A program made the position numbers and the translations under genes. A DNA stretch of 12,634 nucleotides, from the NCBI GenBank assembly GCA_002399735.1, contig DHEF01000006.1:61978-74611 (forward strand), in the 5' to 3' direction. Source of the stretch: Chitinophagaceae bacterium UBA4857. GTDB lineage: Bacteria > Bacteroidota > Bacteroidia > Chitinophagales > Chitinophagaceae. Below the pieces are notes generated by a model, which was not told the DNA's origin, made no database searches, and saw only the letters and a list, made by a program, of their open reading frames with translations. Positions 6,431-12,634 of the stretch are shown here, one piece after another (position 1 is the stretch's first letter; every line of letters begins with the position of its first letter).

Positions 6431-7258
6431 CTATAAATCAATATGTTGTGACTGTACCGTACTCCCATAAAAAATAGCGGCATGGTTGTCAAAGTCGGCA
6501 GTATCATCGGTAGTATTAAAAGCTCTGGTACCATTTTTACTGCATAGGTTTTCTAAATTGGGGTGGCGTTGCAGGTATTGCACTAGGCTTTGGGCCACTA
6601 TTTCGCCCTGGGCTAAAAGCTGTACCTGCGGTGGCAGGTATTGTCTTATTTTTTGCTTTAGCAAGGGGTAATGTGTACAGCCTAAAACCAGTACATCAAT
6701 ATCTTTTCCGTTAGCAAATAAAGTTTGTATGTCTTGTTGAATAAAATAGTCTGCGCCAGACTTTTCGTGTTCATTGTTTTCTACCAATGGCACCCACATA
6801 GGGCAAGCTTGTTGATACACTTGTATTTGAGGAAAAAATTTGTTTATTTCAATGGGGTACGAGTTGGAGTTTACAGTACCCTTTGTAGCAACAATTCCTA
6901 CTTTATTGGTTTTAGAAAATTGGCCAACGGCTTCGGTAGTAGGACGTATTACACCCAATACGCGACGGTTGGGCGCAATAACAGGTAAATCTTTTTGTTG
7001 TATAGTGCGCAAGGCTTTAGCCGATGCAGTGTTACAAGCTAATATAACCAGCTGGCAACCTTGTGCAAAAAACCAGTTAACTGCCTGTAAAGTGTATTCG
7101 TAAATAGTTTGGTAAGAACGGTTGCCGTAAGGCGTGCGGGCATTGTCGCCCAAGTATATATAGTCGTATTGTGGCAGGACTTTTACAATTTCCTGCATAA
7201 CAGTTAATCCACCGTAACCGGAATCAAAAATACCAATGGGCGCTGTTTGTTGTTGCAT
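6431..7258 (-). CDS. murI: Glutamate racemase
   Basis: This 275-residue cytoplasmic enzyme interconverts L- and D-glutamate and supplies D-glutamate for the peptidoglycan stem peptide. The family signatures are present: PIGIFDSGYGGLTV (residues 7-20, with Asp12 and Ser13), YLGDNARTPYG (35-45), the first catalytic cysteine Cys75 in ACNTAS, and the second, Cys194, in LGCTHYPLL. The length matches the family. The ATG at 7258 begins just before the conserved start. The gene lies downstream of the bamA-ompH-ompH genes, a common Bacteroidota neighbourhood, but behind a strong terminator at 7295-7324. It therefore needs readthrough or its own promoter, which I could not identify. A second hairpin (7272-7294) ends 13 bases before its start codon. 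Confidence 0.95.
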   Translation of the reverse strand: MQQQTAPIGIFDSGYGGLTVMQEIVKVLPQYDYIYLGDNARTPYGNRSYQTIYEYTLQAVNWFFAQGCQLVILACNTASAKALRTIQQKDLPVIAPNRRVLGVIRPTTEAVGQFSKTNKVGIVATKGTVNSNSYPIEINKFFPQIQVYQQACPMWVPLVENNEHEKSGADYFIQQDIQTLFANGKDIDVLVLGCTHYPLLKQKIRQYLPPQVQLLAQGEIVAQSLVQYLQRHPNLENLCSKNGTRAFNTTDDTADFDNHAAIFYGSTVQSQHIDL

Positions 7259-7271
7259 GCGATAAAATTAA

Positions 7272-7294
7272 GCCCTCCTGTAAACATGAAGGGC
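7272..7294 (-). promoter_or_regulatory. Hairpin immediately upstream of murI
   Basis: In the minus-strand RNA, GCCCUUC and GGAGGGC pair over 7 bp (one U-G wobble) around a 9-nt loop. It is followed by UUAAUUUUAUC and then the murI ATG. It directly follows the terminator at 7295-7324. It could be a weak second terminator or affect murI translation. Confidence 0.4.
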
Positions 7295-7324
7295 AAAAAA
7301 ATACCCCGATTTTAAATCGGGGTA
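7295..7324 (-). terminator. Intrinsic terminator after the second ompH-like gene
   Basis: In the minus-strand RNA, UACCCCGAU (7324-7316) pairs perfectly with AUCGGGGUA (7310-7302) around a 5-nt loop; a run of seven U follows (A-run 7295-7301). It starts 7 bases after the stop at 7331 and should end the transcript carrying bamA and the ompH-like genes. Confidence 0.9.
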
Positions 7325-7330
7325 AAATTT

Positions 7331-7942
7331 TTATCTGATAGCCGGTGCTGTTGGCTTATAGCCCGGTAACAATTGCGGAGGTAATGTTACTTTTAATTTA
7401 TCTGCCACCAGTTTAATAATATTATCGCCATCTGGTTTCACTATAAATGAGCTTTCGTCCATAACATGTGTGTAACCTTTTTCTTTAGCTACCGCTTGAA
7501 TTGCAGTTAATACTTTTTGGTAGATAGGTCCAACTAATTGTTGTTGTTTACCTTGCTCCCACTCTTCAACAACCTGACGCCATTGCGCCAAAGTCATGTA
7601 TAACTCCTGAACGTCTTTTTCATGTTGTTTACGAACACTTTCAGGCATTATTTTACCGCCAATTTTTTTTAAGCTGTCATCTTGCTTTAAAATGCTGTCT
7701 TTGTAAGTAAACTCTTCTTCAATTCTGTTTCTTTCTGCACCAATTGTATCAACACGAAATTTATCCATAATTGAATCAATCTTTGCCGCTTCAGGCATTA
7801 CAGCTACCATATTCTGTATGTTAAGGTATCCGATTTTTGTTTGAGCTTGTGCCACAGAAGCTACTGCAAAGAAACAAACAACGGCCAGGGCCAGCACTTT
7901 CATTTTTTTCATCATTTTCTTTTTTACAATGGCTGTTGCCAT
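7331..7942 (-). CDS. OmpH/Skp family periplasmic chaperone (second copy)
   Basis: This 203-residue exported protein belongs to the OmpH/Skp family, which binds unfolded outer-membrane proteins in the periplasm and delivers them to BamA. A signal peptide covers the N-terminus to about residue 33 (VLALAVVCFFAVASVAQAQ), followed by the typical opening strand KIGYLNIQNMVAVMPEA. A long charged helical, coiled-coil section spans residues about 52-140. The end strand region reads KEKGYTHVMDESSFIV, as in the family. The C-terminus has an extra proline-rich tail (PPQLLPGYKPTAPAIR). The start is uncertain: besides the ATG at 7942, in-frame ATGs at 7915, 7912 and 7903 would give a more conventional, shorter signal peptide beginning MKKMKV or similar. 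It follows another ompH-like gene with a 119-base gap. Confidence 0.85.
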   Translation of the reverse strand: MATAIVKKKMMKKMKVLALAVVCFFAVASVAQAQTKIGYLNIQNMVAVMPEAAKIDSIMDKFRVDTIGAERNRIEEEFTYKDSILKQDDSLKKIGGKIMPESVRKQHEKDVQELYMTLAQWRQVVEEWEQGKQQQLVGPIYQKVLTAIQAVAKEKGYTHVMDESSFIVKPDGDNIIKLVADKLKVTLPPQLLPGYKPTAPAIR

Positions 7943-7988
7943 TTTTAGTGGAAATTTTTGTTTAGTTTATTTTGGTTCAAAGACAGCC

Positions 7989-8000
7989 TACCAATTGGTA
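7989..8000. promoter_or_regulatory. Perfect 12-bp palindrome upstream of the second ompH-like gene
   Basis: TACCAATTGGTA reads identically on both strands. It lies 46 bases before the ATG at 7942 and 3 bases upstream of a near -7 element (TGTCTTTG on the minus strand, 7978-7985). This spacing would suit an operator, but no regulator is known and the promoter match is imperfect. Confidence 0.3.
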
Positions 8001-8061
8001 AAGTTGCTTATAAATTTATTTTAACAATTTGCTCATCTATCCCAGCATGAGCATTATTCTA

Positions 8062-8580
8062 TTATTTTACCCCTAACTCTTTTAATACTTCATCGCTCTT
8101 GTCCAACTTAGGGTCGGCAAATATAACGGTAATTCCTTCACTTTTATCCAACACAAAATCGTAGCCACGTTGAGTAGCCATTTTTTGTACAGTGTTGTAC
8201 ACTTTGTCCTGTACGGGTTTTACCAATTCCTGACGTTTTTTAAATAAATCGCCTTCAAAACCAAAACGTTGTCTTTGTAACTCACGCAACTCCTTTTCTT
8301 TTAAAAAAAGTTGGTCCTGGCGCTTTTTCTTTAAATCGTCGCTCAGCATTACCTGCTCTGCGTCGTAAGCTTTATACATTCTGTCCAGATCAGATTGTTT
8401 TGTATCAATATCTTTCTGCCAACCCGCAGCCACTACATCCAATTGTTTCTGGGCCGTAGCATACTCAGGCATTTTGTCTAAAATATAACGGGTGTCAATA
8501 ATAGCATATTTCTGCGCATTAGCATGTAACAGAACTGCTAACACAAACCCGAACGCAAACATTAATTTTTTCATATACAA
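8062..8580 (-). CDS. OmpH/Skp family periplasmic chaperone (first copy)
   Basis: This 172-residue exported protein is an OmpH/Skp homologue expected to hold unfolded outer-membrane proteins in the periplasm. Residues 1-22 are a signal peptide, likely cleaved at ANAQ (MKKLMFAFGFVLAVLLHANA). Then come the family's opening strand KYAIIDTRYILDKMPEY, a long charged coiled-coil helix (residues about 43-125, rich in K, E, D, Q and R) and the closing strand GYDFVLDKSEGITVIF. The length is close to that of E. coli Skp. The gene follows bamA by 57 bases with no terminator or promoter visible, so the two are probably co-transcribed. The start may be the ATG at 8580 or the one two codons later at 8574; both keep the signal peptide. 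Confidence 0.9.
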   Translation of the reverse strand: MYMKKLMFAFGFVLAVLLHANAQKYAIIDTRYILDKMPEYATAQKQLDVVAAGWQKDIDTKQSDLDRMYKAYDAEQVMLSDDLKKKRQDQLFLKEKELRELQRQRFGFEGDLFKKRQELVKPVQDKVYNTVQKMATQRGYDFVLDKSEGITVIFADPKLDKSDEVLKELGVK

Positions 8581-8637
8581 TACATTTAATTCGTTTAAAA
8601 ATAAATTATCGTACCATTATTGGTTAAACAACTATTA

Positions 8638-11376
8638 TTATTCCGGTTCAAACCCTAACATAAAGGTAAAGCGGGTAGCATTTTTAAGTCCGTTGCCCGG
8701 TTGTAGCCTGTCTAAGCCAATACCATAGTCAAACCCTAGCAAACCAAACATTGGTAAAAAGAAACGCATACCTACGCCCACGCTTCTACGTAAACGGAAC
8801 GGATTATAGCTTTTATAATCATACCAGCCGTTTGCCGCCTCAAAGAACGCCAAACCGTAAATAGTACTTCCCGGATTGGTTACCAACGGATATCTTAACT
8901 CAGTAACATATTTGTTAAATATAGTAAAGAACCTTGTAGCATTTTGCTGATCAGGGTTAATGGTAGGGTCGGAGTTTTCATATACCGGGTAACCACGATG
9001 TGCAACAATATCGTAACCCAATAAACCAAAGTTGTTGGTTAAACCTGCGTCACCCACCTGGAATCTCTCAAACGGAGAGAAATCAAGTTTTTTGGTGTAC
9101 CTGCCCATGAAACCGTATTTGGCAGCAATTTTTAATACAAACTGTTTGTCCTTGTCGGCACCCATTGCACGGCCAATTGGCATAAACCATTCTGCATTAA
9201 AACGCCATTTATGGTATTCCGGTGTCTTATAAGGGTTACGTGAGTTAACAAGATTGGGGTTAAATGCTGAATATGGTAATGTAAATTGTACGCTGGTCAT
9301 GATATTTGAACCGCTACGAGGGAAAATAGGGTCAAATACAGATGAACGTTGTAATGCAATTTTAAAGCTCAGGTTATTTGAAATACCATCTTTAATATTC
9401 GGGAATATAGGATAGTTACGCATTTTATACTGCTGGAAACTAGCCGTAAATACCAAGTTAAAGAAGTCGTCCGGCCATTTTAATTGTTTGCCAAACGCAG
9501 CCGAAATACCATTTACAATTAAGTAAGTTGTATCGGAACGTTTACGATCAATACGGCCGGTAAATGGATCAAAACTATTGGTGTACTTACTATTATTATA
9601 GGCTAATGTAAGTGAGTTACGTTTTTTACCACCCAGCCAAGGCTCGGTAAACGAGAAGTTATAGGAACGGAATGCTGCACCATTTGACTGAATGCGCAAA
9701 CTTAACTTCTGGCCATCGCCTGTTGGCAACGGATCCCATGATTCTCTTTTCCAGATATTACGAATAGAGAAGTTGTTAAAGGTTACACCCAATGTACCCG
9801 TTAAACCAATACCACCGCCCCAACCGGCAGATAGCTCCAACTGGTCGGATGACTTTTCTTCTAGTTTCCAGTTAATATCTACTGTACCATCATCGGCATT
9901 GGGTACCGGTACCGGATTAATAGATTCCTGATTAAAGTAGTTAAGATTTGCTAACTCACGAATAGAACGAATCATGTCGGAACGACTGAAAAGCTCCCCG
10001 GGCATGGTTCTTAACTCACGGCGAATTACATGGTCTTTGGTACGGTCGTTACCGGCAATGGTAACATTTTTAATACGTGCCTGCGGGCCTTCACGTAAAC
10101 GAATTTCGTGGTCAATGGTGTCATTATACACAGCAGTTTCAATCGCGTCGGCCTGATAGAACAGGTAACCGTCATCCATATACAAACCTTGTATATCCAT
10201 ACCGCCGTCGGTAGATTGTTCTTTACCTAATCTTTTATTTAAAATGTCAAGATTGTAAATATCTCCTTTACGTATGTCTAATATTCTGTTTAAAAGTGAA
10301 TCGCCATATTTAGCATTTCCCTTCCACACAATATTACCAAAGTAATATTTGCTTCCTTCTGACACTTTTAAATCAACATATAAGTTATTGCCGTTTGAAG
10401 AAACTGTGTCCGCCACAATTTGTGCATCACGGAATCCTAAAGAGTTATAATATTTTAGTACTTTTTCTTTATCCTCTTCGTATTTGGTTGGGTTATACTT
10501 GCCATTACCAAACCTTATACGCAAATAAGGATCTAATATGCGGCGTGTTTTTGTAAAAGACAAGAAACCATAATCTTTTAAATACTCCTTAAAGGTTACT
10601 TCTTCATGTTGGCCATAAGGGTTGGTATGATTGGTAGGGTACAATGAGATTCTAAGTTTTTCCTTAGTACCTTTCATTTGCTTTTTAAGTTTCATTTCAT
10701 CCACCGATTCGTTACCTATAAAGCTTACACCATCAATTTTTACTTTTTTGCCTTTGGTTACATATATATTTAAAGCATTTGTATTTACATAGTTGGCTTC
10801 AGGTTTTTCTTCTACTCTTACTTTTATATTCTGAAAACCTTTTTCCTGGTAAAATTTGGTGGTAACCTCGTTAATATTTCTGCGCATGTGCTCAGTAATC
10901 AAGGTTTGTTTTACCAACGCTATTTTGCCTTGTAATTCATCAGCATCCGATTTTTTTATACCGTGCCACTTAATACTGCCTAAACGCGGACGTTCCATCA
11001 CGTTTAGCTCAATGCTTACTTTATCGTCAACAATTTTTGTAATGTAAATATCTACGTCCGAAAAAAGCCTTTGCTTCCAAAGATTGGTAATGGCTTTTGA
11101 AAAAATATCAGAACCCGGATGGCGGAATTTATCGCCTACCTGTAAGCCGGAAATAGATAAAACAACCGCTGTGTCCAGGTGTTTTATTCCATTTACTTTT
11201 ATTTCAGCAACGGTGTACTCCCTTGGTAACTTAGCATTTTGCCACTCCAATAATTTGGGGTCCAGGGATGTGGGGGGAAGTGTATCGGTTTGCACTTGTG
11301 CTGTAGCCGTTCGCATTAGTAAAAATGCAAAAATTGTTGCAATGGCACCGGCCTTTAATAAAAAACGTAGTCTCAT
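8638..11376 (-). CDS. bamA: Outer membrane protein assembly factor BamA
   Basis: This 912-residue protein is the central subunit of the Bam complex, which folds and inserts beta-barrel proteins into the outer membrane. Residues 1-26 are a signal peptide (cleavage near TATAQ). Five POTRA domains follow at about 54-128, 131-208, 211-340, 343-428 and 432-508, each with typical openings such as VAEIKVNGIKHLD, VSFIGNE and NVTIAGNDRT. POTRA3 carries a Bacteroidota-style insertion (about 243-300). Residues about 512-912 form the 16-stranded Omp85 barrel, with the conserved loop-6 RGY motif at 794-796 (GYDIVAHRGY) and a final strand ending TFMLGFEPE. It is longer than the E. coli protein (810 aa), as is usual in this phylum. 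It precedes two ompH-like genes and follows uppS, a conserved envelope-biogenesis neighbourhood. Confidence 0.95.
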   Translation of the reverse strand: MRLRFLLKAGAIATIFAFLLMRTATAQVQTDTLPPTSLDPKLLEWQNAKLPREYTVAEIKVNGIKHLDTAVVLSISGLQVGDKFRHPGSDIFSKAITNLWKQRLFSDVDIYITKIVDDKVSIELNVMERPRLGSIKWHGIKKSDADELQGKIALVKQTLITEHMRRNINEVTTKFYQEKGFQNIKVRVEEKPEANYVNTNALNIYVTKGKKVKIDGVSFIGNESVDEMKLKKQMKGTKEKLRISLYPTNHTNPYGQHEEVTFKEYLKDYGFLSFTKTRRILDPYLRIRFGNGKYNPTKYEEDKEKVLKYYNSLGFRDAQIVADTVSSNGNNLYVDLKVSEGSKYYFGNIVWKGNAKYGDSLLNRILDIRKGDIYNLDILNKRLGKEQSTDGGMDIQGLYMDDGYLFYQADAIETAVYNDTIDHEIRLREGPQARIKNVTIAGNDRTKDHVIRRELRTMPGELFSRSDMIRSIRELANLNYFNQESINPVPVPNADDGTVDINWKLEEKSSDQLELSAGWGGGIGLTGTLGVTFNNFSIRNIWKRESWDPLPTGDGQKLSLRIQSNGAAFRSYNFSFTEPWLGGKKRNSLTLAYNNSKYTNSFDPFTGRIDRKRSDTTYLIVNGISAAFGKQLKWPDDFFNLVFTASFQQYKMRNYPIFPNIKDGISNNLSFKIALQRSSVFDPIFPRSGSNIMTSVQFTLPYSAFNPNLVNSRNPYKTPEYHKWRFNAEWFMPIGRAMGADKDKQFVLKIAAKYGFMGRYTKKLDFSPFERFQVGDAGLTNNFGLLGYDIVAHRGYPVYENSDPTINPDQQNATRFFTIFNKYVTELRYPLVTNPGSTIYGLAFFEAANGWYDYKSYNPFRLRRSVGVGMRFFLPMFGLLGFDYGIGLDRLQPGNGLKNATRFTFMLGFEPE

Positions 11377-11581
11377 TTTTTTAGATCAAGTAGGTCTGAT
11401 TATTCACATTATATGCAAACCTTAAAACAATTAGTTTGTAATGCTAAAGCAAGTAAACATGTGTTTAAACCTTATGCTTGCGTCGGCAAATTAACAGTAA
11501 ATATCGTAAGTGTTTGTTAAAACCTATTACCAGCCCTGTCGGGCTGCTAATAAGCCATATTTATTATATTAACTTAAAGTT

Positions 11582-12322
11582 CTATACCTGTTCGCTGGTC
11601 TTGCCAAATCTCCGCTCTCTTAATTGATAATCTTCAATGGCCTCATACAGGTTCTGTTTGCGGAAATCGGGCCAGCGTACATTGGTAAAATACAACTCGG
11701 CATAAGCCAGTTGGTATAATAAAAAATTGCTTATTCTAAACTCGCCACTGGTTCTTATCATCAATTCAGGATCGGGAAACAGGCTTGTTGTCAAGTTGTT
11801 ATGTACCGTTTCCTGGTTTATATCCTCAACTGCCAGTTCACCACTCTTTACTTTTTCGGCAATTTTTTTAGCTGCATTGGCCAACTCCCAACGGCCACTG
11901 TAACTTAAGGCCATTATCAGGTTTAAGCCGGTATTGCCTTTTGTAATATCCAACGCTTCGTTCAATTCGTTTTGTGCAGATTCCGGCAACATATCAAAAT
12001 CGCCTATCATGCGCAGACGTATATTGTTTTTATGCAAGGTTTCTACTTCTTTTCTAATGGTGTTAACCAATAGTTCCATCAGGCCGTTTACTTCATACTC
12101 CGGGCGGTCCCAGTTTTCGGTTGAAAAAGCATACAGGGTTAAATACTCCACCCCAAGCTCTGCACAACCTTCTACAATATTTCTTACGCTTTCCACTCCC
12201 TGGTAGTGACCAAAAAGTCTGTCTTGCCCCTGCTCCTTTGCCCAACGGCCATTACCATCCATAATAATGGCAATGTGTTTAGGGAGCCTGGTTTTATCTA
12301 TTCGTTGCAGTACGTCAGACAT
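11582..12322 (-). CDS. uppS: Isoprenyl transferase, (di-trans,poly-cis) undecaprenyl diphosphate synthase
   Basis: From the ATG at 12322 the product has 246 residues. The enzyme adds isopentenyl diphosphate units to farnesyl diphosphate to make undecaprenyl diphosphate, the lipid carrier for peptidoglycan and surface polysaccharides. Family motifs are present: HIAIIMDGNGRWA (residues 16-28; catalytic Asp22, Asn24, Arg27), LTLYAFSTENWDRP (61-74) and LMIRTSGEFRISNFLLYQ (187-204; Arg190, Arg196, Ser198), followed by AYAELYF (Glu209). An upstream in-frame ATG at 12373 would add 17 residues, but they do not look conserved and would begin upstream of the candidate promoter at 12347-12354. I therefore prefer 12322. 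The gene precedes bamA by 205 bases. That gap contains one 6-bp hairpin (11531-11546) but no gene. Confidence 0.93.
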   Translation of the reverse strand: MSDVLQRIDKTRLPKHIAIIMDGNGRWAKEQGQDRLFGHYQGVESVRNIVEGCAELGVEYLTLYAFSTENWDRPEYEVNGLMELLVNTIRKEVETLHKNNIRLRMIGDFDMLPESAQNELNEALDITKGNTGLNLIMALSYSGRWELANAAKKIAEKVKSGELAVEDINQETVHNNLTTSLFPDPELMIRTSGEFRISNFLLYQLAYAELYFTNVRWPDFRKQNLYEAIEDYQLRERRFGKTSEQV

Positions 12323-12346
12323 ATTTAACCGGTTTGTAAAAGTGCA

Positions 12347-12354
12347 CAAAGGTA
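12347..12354 (-). promoter_or_regulatory. Candidate -7 promoter element for uppS
   Basis: The minus strand reads TACCTTTG, matching TAnnTTTG and identical to the element before rpmH. It would start transcription near 12340, about 18 nt before the ATG at 12322. No clear -33 TTTG lies at the expected distance. Confidence 0.4.
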
Positions 12355-12373
12355 TAAAACCCTTGCATAGCAC

Positions 12374-12634
12374 GGATAATATTTATATGTTAATGAATTA
12401 AGGAGTTTTAAAACTCTGCAATCAACTAAATATCAGACAATTGCATTTACTAAATGGTGTTAGTTTTTACAAAACAATATTAAAAACGGTGAATTGGGCC
12501 TTTTACAGTACGTAGTTTTAGTAAGTAAAGCGGACACTTACACAATGCCCAATAAAATTGTTGCAGTTCCGTCCCGATGCATCGGGGCGAACACCTTGCA
12601 CAATGCTGAGTAAAGTTACAGGTGCACAAGAGTG
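12374..12634. other. Stretch without a convincing gene, upstream of uppS
   Basis: No frame here gives a convincing protein. One minus-strand frame is open from the right edge to a stop near 12520, but its roughly 38 codons look unlike a conserved C-terminus. The stretch contains the perfect 14-bp palindrome CCCGATGCATCGGG (12573-12586) and two related copies of a 21-base motif (12540-12560 and 12598-12618) that also resembles 34-54 on the other strand. It may be repeat-derived intergenic DNA. Confidence 0.5.
12540..12618 (+). repeat. Two imperfect copies of a CACAATGCCCAATAAAATT-like motif around a palindrome
   Basis: The copies at 12540-12560 and 12598-12618 share 14 of 21 positions. The first matches the reverse complement of 35-53 at 18 of 19 positions. 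The palindrome at 12573-12586 lies between the two copies. The arrangement suggests part of a dispersed intergenic element that continues past the right edge; copy number elsewhere is unknown. Confidence 0.35.

Noticed and set aside
8030..8053. TGCTCAT...ATGAGCA hairpin between the two ompH-like genes
   Set aside because: The 7-bp stem is AT-containing with a 10-nt loop and no uninterrupted U-run follows on the minus strand, so I do not call a terminator.
8492..8728. Plus-strand open frame across the ompH/bamA junction
   Set aside because: It overlaps two strong minus-strand genes and the translation has no recognisable domain. The other plus-strand frames inside bamA, murI, rnpA, uppS and the T9SS genes are shadows for the same reason.
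11416..11423. AAGGTTTG on the minus strand as a bamA promoter
   Set aside because: It differs from TAnnTTTG at the first position and has no convincing -33 element, so bamA may instead be read from the uppS side.
11531..11546. CAGCCC-TGTC-GGGCTG hairpin between uppS and bamA
   Set aside because: The stem is compact, but the minus-strand sequence after it is GTAATAGG and not a U-run. It could be a terminator remnant or pause site, without enough support.
1..12634. tRNA genes, CRISPR arrays, insertion sequences, defence or secondary-metabolite systems
   Set aside because: I saw no GGTTCGAAT-like T-arm, no regularly spaced repeats, no transposase motifs and no unassigned multi-gene cassette. 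The gene content is housekeeping plus two secreted proteins.

Overview
This window reads as chromosomal DNA from a member of the Bacteroidota, most likely a Chitinophagaceae-like lineage. The DNA is AT-rich. Two proteins carry the C-terminal sorting domain of the type IX secretion system (T9SS), which is confined to this phylum. The start codons lack obvious Shine-Dalgarno sequences, and several upstream regions carry the phylum's -7 element TAnnTTTG. Every convincing gene lies on the minus strand, so transcription runs right to left; the plus-strand open frames look like shadows.

Right part (about 12.6 to 6.4 kb): an envelope-biogenesis cluster. In transcription order it holds uppS (undecaprenyl diphosphate synthase, the lipid carrier for peptidoglycan), bamA (outer-membrane protein insertase), two different OmpH/Skp-type periplasmic chaperones and murI (glutamate racemase, D-glutamate for peptidoglycan). 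A strong intrinsic terminator separates the second ompH-like gene from murI. These genes jointly supply cell-wall precursors and assemble outer-membrane proteins.

Middle (about 6.3 to 4.6 kb): the conserved rpmH-rnpA-yidD cluster (ribosomal protein L34, RNase P protein, membrane-insertion factor). rpmH has its own leader with a hairpin, and an intrinsic terminator lies between rpmH and rnpA. A PaaY-like hexapeptide-repeat protein follows, separated from yidD by a 191-base spacer with a repeat-like GC-rich stretch.

Left part (about 4.5 to 0.16 kb): two separately terminated genes for secreted T9SS substrates. The larger one (898 aa) has a near-perfect Bacteroidota promoter, a roughly 148-nt leader flanked by a 10-bp inverted repeat, and a jelly-roll module apparently inserted inside its N-terminal domain. 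The smaller one (418 aa) resembles a beta-propeller with a sorting domain. At the extreme left a possible next gene may begin and run off the window.

I see no mobile element, CRISPR array, tRNA, rRNA or defence cassette. The window is mostly ordinary core genome. The observations most worth a second look are regulatory (structured leaders, the terminator inside the rpmH-rnpA unit) and architectural (the nested domain), not a new multi-gene system.
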